The notes beneath the pieces are model-generated. The model did not search any database, was not told where the DNA came from, and saw only the letters and a list, made by a program, of their open reading frames with translations. A stretch of DNA of 53,401 bases. Origin: Planctomycetaceae bacterium (GTDB taxonomy: Bacteria > Planctomycetota > Planctomycetia > Planctomycetales > Planctomycetaceae). The translations under genes and the position numbers were made by a program. Location of the stretch: assembly GCA_020426505.1 (NCBI GenBank), contig JAGQPX010000046.1:1-53401 (forward strand), written 5' to 3'. Positions 17,691 to 25,700 of the stretch are shown here, piece after piece (position 1 is the stretch's first letter; every line of letters starts with the position of its first letter).

Positions 17691-18425
17691 TCAGGTTTGC
17701 TCCAGGATGAGCATCGCCAGGGCCATGAGGGCCATCACGCCGTCTTCGATGAGCGTCACCTTGGACATGGGCAGGTCGAAGACTGTCCCGAGGCAGGCAC
17801 ACTGAATTGCTCGTTTGGCCAGCAGGCTTTGAGCGACGCCGATCAGTCCGATGGTCATCAGAGCCAGTGTGACCGCATTCGACACCATCGGATTGAAACC
17901 GACGAGGTAGGCGATGCCGAGCGCCAATTCGATGAACGGGTAAACGAGACCGTAACCCGGAATGGTTCTTGCAGGGATGTCATACGACTGGTACGAGGCA
18001 GAGAAGCCGCGCAGGTCGAGCAGTTTGAAGAATGAGAAGGCGATGAAGAACCCACCCATGAAGATTCGCATCGCCCGAACACCATCGAAGTTGCCTGCCA
18101 CAATTTCGACAATCGCCACAACACCGGTCAGATAGGCGAGCACGAGCAGCAGAGGGTGATAAGTCTCCAGAAATGATCGCTCGGCCTTACTTGCCAGCGA
18201 CGGTGCATTGGTGTCAACTCTGCCCAGCACTTCGAACCCCGCCTCAGCAACCAATCGTTCGACCGTTTCATCTGAGACGTTGTCCCCCTCGATCGTCAGC
18301 GGCTTGCGAGGATCGTCGGTGTCCACTGACCAACTCTCGATTGCAGGCTCCCCGTCGAGATAGGGAGACACCTTGGCAAGACACTTGCCGCAGTTGAGAT
18401 TCGTTTTGTAGATCTGAGTCGACAT
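17691..18425 (-). CDS. HMA domain-MauE/DoxX-like membrane protein
   Basis: A 244-residue protein. Residues 1-70 form a heavy-metal-associated (HMA) fold with the metal-binding pair in NCGKC. Residues 85-244 hold four or five helices of the MauE/DoxX type, with a conserved-looking CACLGTVFDLPMSKVTLIED loop near the end that adds two more cysteines. The architecture suggests periplasmic redox or metal handling, perhaps passing copper or reducing equivalents to membrane or exported proteins; the substrate is not shown. The ATG is preceded by AGGAG at a ten-base distance. It sits near the C1 block on the same strand, but 95 bases separate them. Confidence 0.8.
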   Translation of the reverse strand: MSTQIYKTNLNCGKCLAKVSPYLDGEPAIESWSVDTDDPRKPLTIEGDNVSDETVERLVAEAGFEVLGRVDTNAPSLASKAERSFLETYHPLLLVLAYLTGVVAIVEIVAGNFDGVRAMRIFMGGFFIAFSFFKLLDLRGFSASYQSYDIPARTIPGYGLVYPFIELALGIAYLVGFNPMVSNAVTLALMTIGLIGVAQSLLAKRAIQCACLGTVFDLPMSKVTLIEDGVMALMALAMLILEQT

Positions 18426-18520
18426 GTGACGACACTCCTGAAACGAGGCAGTTTCATTTTACGAGCGCCGTCAACCCGTGGGTTCGATCTGCGATCCAAC
18501 GCATAGCACGAAACGAGGAA

Positions 18521-19378
18521 TCAACCGATTTCGCCGGCGATTGACGCGATGGCGGTTGTGTCGAGAATGTCTGAGTTGGACTCAAACAGACGACGGATGG
18601 CCGCTTTGTGCACCTTCATTTTGGTGCCGCCGACGCCGATGGCTCCGTAGCAAGTCACCCCTGCGATCTCCTTCGCCTTGTCCGCGACGCCGATGCCTTC
18701 AAGACCGACGGGAGGGACCGCGTTGAGGTCGATTGCGACCTGGAGGCCGTCGATACTCTGCCATTCGTTCTCAGCGAGAAATTGCACGCCCGCGGCTCCG
18801 GCGGCGATCAGGAGTTTGACATCATTTGTCGCTGCGGCGAGTCCATTGCCTGTGGAGGCGACCGGTTCGACAGCTGCATTCTCGACAACACGTTTGATCG
18901 CGTCGCATGTCTCAGCGGCCCGATCAATCGATCGAGAGCCGACGCGGACATTGGCCCCCCTCATTGCAAGAATCTGAGCCGCTCGGTGTCCGACTGGTCC
19001 GGTGCCGCCGAGGACGAGGGCCGTGATGCCGTCGAGACTCATGTGTCGAGCAGCGGCCTGCACGGCGGCGGCGGCGGTTGTATTCGACCCATTCGAGTCC
19101 ATCATGACCGAGACCCGCATCGGGCCGAAAAACGTCTCGGACACTTTGGCCAGCAGGGCTTCACCCGCAGCGACATCGCTGCCGCCGATGAAGATCGCTG
19201 TGTGCTTCAATTCGTCTGGACCCCGGGTGAACATGGCTCCATGCACGAGCGGCGTGACGTTGTCCGGCGTCACGCCACCGTAGGCGAACAGCTCATCCGC
19301 CCCCGCATCGACAGCAACAACGCGATCGAACGTGCTGGGGAGTGGATCGGTGTCGAGTTGGATGAGGATGTTTTTCAT
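18521..19378 (-). CDS. mtdB: Methylene-tetrahydromethanopterin dehydrogenase MtdB
   Basis: A 285-residue enzyme from the ATG at 19378. It starts with the MtdA/MtdB N-terminal pattern (KNILIQLDTDPLPSTFD) and has the NADP-binding loop LVLGGTGPVG at 121-130, the MDSNGSNTTAAAAV segment that lies near the pterin site, and GVGGTKMKVHKAAI near the end. It oxidises methylene-tetrahydromethanopterin to the methenyl form, coupled to NAD(P). The adjacent formaldehyde-activating enzyme gene makes the tetrahydromethanopterin-linked role more likely than a folate role. The frame stays open to 19438, but the extra 20 residues are not family-like. A strong hairpin separates it from fae. Confidence 0.92.
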   Translation of the reverse strand: MKNILIQLDTDPLPSTFDRVVAVDAGADELFAYGGVTPDNVTPLVHGAMFTRGPDELKHTAIFIGGSDVAAGEALLAKVSETFFGPMRVSVMMDSNGSNTTAAAAVQAAARHMSLDGITALVLGGTGPVGHRAAQILAMRGANVRVGSRSIDRAAETCDAIKRVVENAAVEPVASTGNGLAAATNDVKLLIAAGAAGVQFLAENEWQSIDGLQVAIDLNAVPPVGLEGIGVADKAKEIAGVTCYGAIGVGGTKMKVHKAAIRRLFESNSDILDTTAIASIAGEIG

Positions 19379-19414
19379 GGTTGAGGGTTGAGTGTCGAAG
19401 GTGCGGAAACATGA

Positions 19415-19449
19415 AAACATCCCGGACACATTGTGCATCCGGGATGTTT
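19415..19449 (-). terminator. Perfect 12-bp hairpin between fae and mtdB
   Basis: AAACATCCCGGA (19415-19426) pairs exactly with TCCGGGATGTTT (19438-19449), leaving an 11-base loop. Read on the minus strand the stem is followed by a short T tract (GTTTTC). It could stop or attenuate transcription after fae, setting fae above mtdB in expression, or it could protect the fae mRNA 3' end. Confidence 0.6.
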
Positions 19450-19480
19450 CTGGATTCGCTAAGTCGCAACTCTTGCTCGC

Positions 19481-19978
19481 TCAGACGCCTGAGAAGGGAT
19501 GCTTGGCCGAGTCCTTCTTGGAGACGACTTCGTCGGCGGACGGATCGTCTTTGAGAGCGCGCTGAATCGAGAGTTTGGTGGCTTCGTAGTTGTACTCGAA
19601 GATCTTCTTGTCATCTTCTGCTTCCCAGTGGATGAAGACGCCGCAGACGATGACCCAGTTGTCGCACTGATCCTTTGGAATCGTGCCGTCTGCGACACAA
19701 TCCGCGACCGCCTTGGCGACAGCGTACTGAGCCGGGCCGAACATCTGGACAGCCTGCTTGGCTCCTTTGATTGTGACCTTGGTGATCATCACGGTCGACG
19801 GTTTGACGGCGAGGTTGGGCTCGAGGACGGCCAGCAGGTTGCTGTGACCCTGTGTTTGCTGGGCGAGGGCGTTGGCGAACGCGACCCCGGTCGGTCCATC
19901 TTTGTCGCCGATTAAGAGGTCGATGTGGGCGACTTCATTTCCATCGCCAACCAGTGCTTCACCAATATGCATCGCCAT
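19481..19978 (-). CDS. fae: Formaldehyde-activating enzyme
   Basis: The 165-residue protein matches the Fae family along its whole length: HIGEALVGDGNEVAHIDLLIGDKDGPTGVAFANAL at the N-terminus includes the general-acid histidine (His18, the counterpart of His17 in characterised Fae), followed by VTIKGAKQAVQMFGPAQYAVAKAVADCV. Fae condenses formaldehyde with tetrahydromethanopterin. In non-methylotrophic planctomycetes it is generally taken to serve formaldehyde removal or C1 interconversion. AAGGGAG lies about eight bases before the ATG, suggesting efficient translation. It is divergent from the ATP-grasp gene, with 148 bases between. Confidence 0.96.
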   Translation of the reverse strand: MAMHIGEALVGDGNEVAHIDLLIGDKDGPTGVAFANALAQQTQGHSNLLAVLEPNLAVKPSTVMITKVTIKGAKQAVQMFGPAQYAVAKAVADCVADGTIPKDQCDNWVIVCGVFIHWEAEDDKKIFEYNYEATKLSIQRALKDDPSADEVVSKKDSAKHPFSGV

Positions 19979-20126
19979 TGCAGTGCTCCCTTGTTATTTG
20001 TTCACAACATTTTCATGATAGAGCTGGTCGTCAGCCAAGTGGGCCCCAGCTTCGGTGACGTCATTCCGAAGTCGTGTCTTAACAGGTTTGTGCCTCGAAT
20101 TCCACCCTTCGCCCCCCGCTGACGAT

Positions 20127-21353
20127 ATGACTGTTCCCTCTTCCGACGACACATCGGCGGCGAACGGTCGCGCTTCGGACGAGGCAAACAGTGCTGACGT
20201 CATCATCGTTGGAGCGTCGGCAAGATCAGCCGCTTTTTCAGCGATTCGCGCGGGCCTGCGGCCACTCTGTATCGATCAGTTCGCTGATGTGGACCTGCAG
20301 GCTGTCGCTCCGGTCGTCCGCGTTGACGATTACCCTGATGGTCTCATTGCCGCGCTCAAACAGTTTCCTCCGCTTCCGGTGATCTACACGGGGGCGATGG
20401 AGAATCATCCGCAGGTGTTGCGAGCCATTGAGTCGCGGCAACCACTGCTTGGCAATAATGCAGACATCGTGCAGGCCGTTCGTGATCCGCTGCAAGTCCA
20501 TGAGGTGCTCAGTGGTGTCAACATGCCGTGCCTTGAGGTGCGGGATGAGTCGGACCCACCGCCAGCTGACGGCGCATGGCTCCTGAAACCGCGCAACGGT
20601 TCAGGAGGCCGCGGCATCGTGATCTGGGATGACGAGGCATCGGGATCGCCGACGCTCAAGGAGCCGCACTATTATCAACAGAAGGCCTCAGGCACGCGCA
20701 TCTCTGCGGTGTATGTCGGGACGGAGGACCCGGGGAGTCTTCGATATGTCGGTCTGACACGCCAGTTGATGGGGCGATCCGAGGTGAACGCAGGCCCGTT
20801 CAACTGGTGCGGCTCAGTCGGACCAATCATCATGGACCCGGGTGGTGAGATTCTCATCCGTCGGACCGGAGCGATGCTCGCACACCGATTCGGACTGCGA
20901 GGAATCTTTGGCTGTGACTTCATCATGGAGAATGCCACAACGCCGCTGCTGACGGAGGTCAACCCGCGTTACACGTCGTCGGTCGAAGTGCTGGAAGTTC
21001 TTGCCGAGACGAATCTCATCCACGATCACTGTCTGGCCACAGGCTTCGAGATGCCGGAAGGCCGCAATGCCCGGGTGTTGGTCGCTCCGCGTGGAGCCGT
21101 GCTCGGCAAAATGCTGTTGTACGCGGATCGCGACGTCACGATTCCCGACATGTCGAACTGGCAACTCACCGGCCCCTTCGGCCCGATTCCTGCCTATGCG
21201 GACGTGCCCGCGACGGGGTCGTTTGCCGCTGCCGGGAGCCCGGTTTGCACGGTGCTCGCCGCCGCGGCTGAGATCAACCAATGCATTGATTATATGCAGC
21301 GCCGCACCGCCGATGTCGCTTCGGTTCTCGTTGACGCGTCACCGCAGTCGTGA
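20127..21353 (+). CDS. ATP-grasp protein linked to tetrahydromethanopterin genes
   Basis: A 408-residue protein from the ATG at 20127; an upstream in-frame start at 20055 would add 24 unrelated residues. The N-terminal third is a Rossmann-like preATP-grasp domain (VIIVGASARSAAFSAIRAGLRP). The middle has ATP-grasp features: LLKPRNGSGGRGIVIW (nucleotide-binding lysine and glycine loop), then RFGLRGIFGCDFIM and LLTEVNPRYTSSVEV (metal-binding Glu and Asn). ATP-grasp ligases of this sort recur in tetrahydromethanopterin C1 clusters of methylotrophs and planctomycetes, so a step in cofactor synthesis is likely, but the reaction is not known from sequence. It is divergent from fae, probably sharing a control region. 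Confidence 0.8.
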   Translation: MTVPSSDDTSAANGRASDEANSADVIIVGASARSAAFSAIRAGLRPLCIDQFADVDLQAVAPVVRVDDYPDGLIAALKQFPPLPVIYTGAMENHPQVLRAIESRQPLLGNNADIVQAVRDPLQVHEVLSGVNMPCLEVRDESDPPPADGAWLLKPRNGSGGRGIVIWDDEASGSPTLKEPHYYQQKASGTRISAVYVGTEDPGSLRYVGLTRQLMGRSEVNAGPFNWCGSVGPIIMDPGGEILIRRTGAMLAHRFGLRGIFGCDFIMENATTPLLTEVNPRYTSSVEVLEVLAETNLIHDHCLATGFEMPEGRNARVLVAPRGAVLGKMLLYADRDVTIPDMSNWQLTGPFGPIPAYADVPATGSFAAAGSPVCTVLAAAAEINQCIDYMQRRTADVASVLVDASPQS

Positions 21354-21552
21354 CCGATCCGATCGTGCCACGATCCCAAGCCGACGGGTCTCCCGTCGTC
21401 CATACGCTTCTCAGGTAATCCACCTTCACTCGACGGGAATCCAGTCTGGATGGGATTTGTCCGACGACAATCCCGCAAGTGCTGTGGAGTACGGCGTGCC
21501 GCGTGCGTAATATGGTGTGAGACCCTTTGTGCCCGTGTTTCGGCAGAATCTT

Positions 21553-21825
21553 ATGCCTCAAGCCATTGCCAATCCGGACGAACTGCGACAATTCGCCCAG
21601 CAACTCAAGCTGTTCAACACCACCCTGACCGATCAGGCTGCGATGCTCGCTTCCCGTCTCGAAGCGCTCAGTGGCTCGTGGCGGGATCAGGAGAACAAGA
21701 AATTCACCGAAGAGTTCCAGCAACACATGCGACTCCTCGGCCAGTTCGTCGAAGCCAACAACGCGCACATCCCGTATCTGCTGCGAAAGGCGGAGCGGAT
21801 TGATGAGTACCTGCAGCAGCGTTGA
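21553..21825 (+). CDS. WXG100-like small protein (ESX/type VII family)
   Basis: A 90-residue all-helical protein from the ATG at 21553, with the size and helix-turn-helix form of WXG100 proteins. The turn is SGSWRDQEN, with the conserved Trp but Arg-Asp instead of x-Gly. The following helix (KKFTEEFQQHMRLLGQF) is amphipathic. WXG100 proteins are secreted as dimers by FtsK/EccC-type motors; the motor lies 0.9 kb downstream on the same strand. There is no Shine-Dalgarno site. A C-terminal YxxxD/E-like export tag is not perfect here (IDEYLQQR), so whether it is exported or structural is open. Confidence 0.78.
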   Translation: MPQAIANPDELRQFAQQLKLFNTTLTDQAAMLASRLEALSGSWRDQENKKFTEEFQQHMRLLGQFVEANNAHIPYLLRKAERIDEYLQQR

Positions 21826-21854
21826 TTGTTGAGAGTTGATGGTCGATCGAGTTG

Positions 21855-21886
21855 GCCATCAGCCATCAGCCATCAGCCATCAGCCA
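21855..21886. repeat. GCCATCA tandem heptamer
   Basis: Four exact copies of GCCATCA (21855-21882) followed by a partial copy fill the short spacer before the next start codon. The nearby TTGAGAGTTGATGG sequence (21829-21842) uses the same words as the insertion inside the downstream ATPase gene at 25551-25621. Confidence 0.75.
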
Positions 21887-21889
21887 ATC

Positions 21890-22453
21890 ATGTCCAACGC
21901 CCGTGTCACTGACATCACCGCCGTGCGAGCCTTCAAGGTCGCGCTTGTCGAGTTCGAGGAGGAAGCCTCGTCGACGCTCGAGATGATGCAGATGCAACTG
22001 CATCGGTTGGTTGAGTGGGTCGAACATGAGCAGCCGGCCTATTGGACGAAGCAAATCCAGATCGGCTTCGAGAAGGTCTCACAGGCGCGGACCGCTTTGT
22101 CGACGTGCCAGATGCGCACTGTTGCTGGGCGTCGACCTGCGTGCATCGAGGAGAAGCAGGCACTCGCCAAGGCCAAACAACGATTGCAGTATTGTCAGGA
22201 GATGATCCCGCGCGTGAAGCGGTGGTCGGTCAAACTGACGGAAGAGTCGGACGAGTTTCGTGGACGGACTGCGGCCTTCGCCCGTGTGGTTGAGACGGAT
22301 CTGCCGCGGATGATCGCCCTGATCGAACGGACCGCAGCCGCTCTCGAACGTTACGCCGAGGTCGCGAACACACCGCTGGAAGAGTCGACGCCTCCGACTT
22401 CTTCGAGCGAACATCTTAAATCGTCTTCCAACGCCAACGATCGGGAGACGTAA
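21890..22453 (+). CDS. Helical protein of the ESX-like cluster
   Basis: A 187-residue protein from the ATG at 21890 (a TTG at 21836 is in frame but would translate the tandem repeat). It is almost all helix with long amphipathic heptads (residues about 5-150) and a short disordered Ser/Thr-rich tail. There is no signal peptide or membrane helix. I do not recognise a family. It sits between two WXG100-like genes, 64 and 18 bases away, and is probably a cytoplasmic chaperone, a fused pair of WXG-like hairpins or a secreted partner. A long cysteine-containing central loop (TCQMRTVAGRRPACIEEK) is unusual. Confidence 0.75.
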   Translation: MSNARVTDITAVRAFKVALVEFEEEASSTLEMMQMQLHRLVEWVEHEQPAYWTKQIQIGFEKVSQARTALSTCQMRTVAGRRPACIEEKQALAKAKQRLQYCQEMIPRVKRWSVKLTEESDEFRGRTAAFARVVETDLPRMIALIERTAAALERYAEVANTPLEESTPPTSSSEHLKSSSNANDRET

Positions 22454-22471
22454 GAGAGGAGGAATTGTTCT

Positions 22472-22711
22472 ATGGCTCGGCATTCCGGAGGAATTCAATC
22501 AGGCGTCGGACGTCTCAAGGAAGCGTGGGACGACCTCGCTACGCGTTGGGGACAGACACGTGACTACTGGCAGGACGCCAACGCCCGGCGATTCGAGGAC
22601 GAGGAACTACAGAAAATCGCCGATGAATTGGAACGCGTCCTGCCGGTGATCTCGCGCATGTCGCAGGTCATCGCGCAGGCTGAACGGGAACTCGGCGACA
22701 ATCAACGGTAA
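22472..22711 (+). CDS. Second WXG100-like small protein
   Basis: A 79-residue helical protein. The helix-turn-helix has its turn at DYWQDANARRFEDEEL, with the Trp of the WXG motif and an Asp in place of glycine, so it is a divergent member of the ESX family. A strong GGAGG lies nine bases before the ATG, far better than for the other small genes here. It is 18 bases after the helical protein and 29 bases before the ATPase gene, clearly one operon. It may form a heterodimer with the first WXG-like protein. Confidence 0.75.
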   Translation: MARHSGGIQSGVGRLKEAWDDLATRWGQTRDYWQDANARRFEDEELQKIADELERVLPVISRMSQVIAQAERELGDNQR

Positions 22712-22740
22712 ACGACGACTAATGAAACGGTGGAACCGAT

Positions 22741-25700
22741 TTGAGTGATTCAACAACATTGACGGACATCGCATCGTCTTCCATTTCCCAACATTTGCAA
22801 CAACTGGAGACGGCTGCTGCCATGCGTGCGCAGTCGGAGCAGGCCTACGCAGCTGAGTTTCAATCGGGAGTTGATCCGGAGCAGGAGTCGCTCGTTCAGA
22901 AGCTGCAAGAGGTCGTCGATCGACAGACGGTGCAGGTGACGGAATTCAAAGAGCAGTTCGCTTCGCAGCGGCGGGAGGTCGAAGCCGAGTATCACTCTCA
23001 GCGAGAGACTGCAAAAACTGAGCACGAGGCAGCGATGTCTCGCGTCCGCAGGGAAGCTCAACAGGAAACCGAGCGAGTCACAGCGCAGCACGAGGACAGC
23101 CGGTGGGTCGCATCATCCGTGCTTGACGAGACAGCGGACGAGAGTCCCAAGCGTCAGTTCGAGCGTGTGCGGCAGTCGCTCGACAACTCGCTCGAGCAAC
23201 AGCGGTCGGCCGTCACCGCATTGCAGAAAGAGTTAAACGAGATCGCGGCATCGAAAGGATGGTCCGTTGACCCCCTCGAATCGCCCGAGACGGATGCTCG
23301 CGATCTCGACGCGTATTCGATTGAGTTCTTCAACGCGACACAGGCAGCTGACGATCGATTGACGTCGTTTCGCAATCTGCAATTGCCGAAGATGTTCGTG
23401 GGCCTCAGATCGCTCTGGCTGTTTGTTGCCGTGACTGTGATGATCGGCGTGCCGGTGTTCCTGTTCGTACCGCCAACCATCGGCGATATCGCTAAAGAGC
23501 GGATGGACCCGGCGTGGATCATGGTGACGGCGATCTCCGCTGCGGTGGCGAGCGGACTTTTCGTCACCGTGCTTTACACACTCGCCTCGATGAGCCTGTC
23601 GGATGCCTTTTCACGCTTTCACGAACAGGTCTCGGCATCGCAGTTCTTCCACGAGCGCTGGTCGCAACTCGCTGCGAAGGAACGAAAACGCCGTGAACGT
23701 GAGTACGAGCAACAGCGCCAGGAGCGGGAAGAACAACTCCAGACGCAACTCGCCCGGTACGAGGAGACACATCAGAAAACACTTGACAGCGTCGAAGAGC
23801 GACGACAGAACGAGATCAATCGGCTGTCCTCCGAATACACGACCCTCACACGCAAGTTTGATGTCGAACGAAACGAGCGTCTCGCCACTCTGGACGAACA
23901 GGAGGAGGAGCAACTCGCCGAACTGACGCAGTCATTCGAGGACGATCGAAAGCGACGGCAGATGGATCTCGACCTGCACGTCGGGAACCGCCGTCGAGAG
24001 CAGCAACTCGCATGGGAGCAACTTGCTTCAACCTGGGATGCGAATCTCAAGCAATTCGACAACTACACGTCGAGAGTCCAACATGAGAGCGAGACGCGAA
24101 ATCTCGCCTGGGGGGAACTCGCCGATCATGATTGGACCTACCCGAAGGAGATTCCTGACGAGATTCGTATCGGTGAATATGAGGTGAAGTTGGCGCAAAT
24201 CGCGAACGGTTTGCCCGCGCTCGACGGGCTGACGGCGGAGCCTGCGACGTTCCGCATTCCCGTTGGGTTGCCCTTTCCCGAAAAGCCGTCGTTGCTGTTG
24301 GAAACGAGCGGTCAGAACGGACGACGCGAAGCCGTACAAGCGATGCAGGTCGCATTGCTCCGCATGCTGACCCGCATCCCACCAGGCAAGTTGCGACTGA
24401 CAATCTTCGACCCGGTCGGGCTCGGCGAAAGCTTTGCTGGACTGATGCACCTCGGCGACTTCGACGAACTGCTGATCACCAGCCGCATCTGGACCGAGAT
24501 GGGACACATCGAGAGTCGCCTTGCCGAACTCACGGAGCACATGGAGAACGTGCTCCAGAAATACCTCCGCAACGAGTTCGCGACGATCGAGGAGTACAAC
24601 CACTTTGCGGGTGAAGTCGCGGAGCCGTACCACGTGCTCGTCGTGGCAGACTTCCCGCACAAGTTCAGCGAGCAGGCGGCCAAACGTCTGGTCAGCATCG
24701 CGACCAGTGGCCCAAGGTGCGGCGTGTATCTGCTGATGAGCACCGACACCGCCGCTCAAATGCCAAATGCCTTTGACCTGCAAACGGTCGAAGACACTGC
24801 CAACACGTTTGAATGGCGCAACACACCTCGTTCCCATGCTCCGGCTTGGGAACGCACTCCCCGCGAAGCTACCGCTTCGCGACAACTGGACGTGGACGAA
24901 GTCGTCCTCGCGCAGCCGGATTCTATTGATGATCTGGCCGGCTTTGATCGCAATCGACAGGAGGAGTCGGCTCCAGCGTTCTTCCTCGCGACCGACGACC
25001 CGCAACTCGCACGTTGGCCGGTCATCATCGACACCCCGCCTCCGCCCGACGTGTTCACGAAGATCGTCAAGAATGTCGGTGAGGCTTCCAAGGACGTCCG
25101 TCGTGTCGAGGTGTCGTTCACCCGCATCGCACCCCGACCGGATGAAGTCTGGAGCCAGGACAGCCGATCGGGGATCGACATTCCTCTCGGCCGGGCAGGT
25201 GCAACCAAACTGCAACACCTGCGGCTGGGAAAGGGGACCAGTCAGCACATGCTCGTCGCGGGCAAGACTGGTTCTGGCAAATCCACGTTCTTCCATACGT
25301 TGATCACCAACGTCGCCATGTACTACTCAGCGGAGGAAGTCGAGTTCTACCTCGTCGACTTCAAAAAGGGGGTCGAGTTCAAAGCCTACGCGGGCGGGAA
25401 GCTGCCACATGCCCGCGTCATTGCCATCGAAAGCGATCGCGAGTTCGGCGTGAGTGTGCTTCACCGTCTGGACGCCGTCATGAACGAACGCGGCGACCTG
25501 TTCCGCAAGCACAACGTGCAGGACATTGCTGGATATCGCAATTTAGTGGAGAGAGGAGAGTTGAGAGTTAAGAGCGAAGGTCCATCAGCGACTCTCAACT
25601 CTCAACACTCAACTCTCAACTGTTTGCCTCGCATTCTGCTTGTGATCGACGAGTTTCAGGAGTTTTTCGTCGAGGACGATCGCTACTCGCAGCAGGCGGC

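Noticed and set aside
18470..18500. A GGGTTCGA word suggesting a tRNA T-arm
   Set aside because: No matching acceptor or anticodon stem could be drawn around it.
21855..21886. Possible CRISPR-like repeat array
   Set aside because: The heptamers are directly tandem with no spacers, so this is a simple repeat.
24028..25296. A 422-codon open frame antisense to the ATPase gene
   Set aside because: Long antisense frames are expected opposite GC-rich coding DNA; its product shows no domain and the sense gene has clear motifs.
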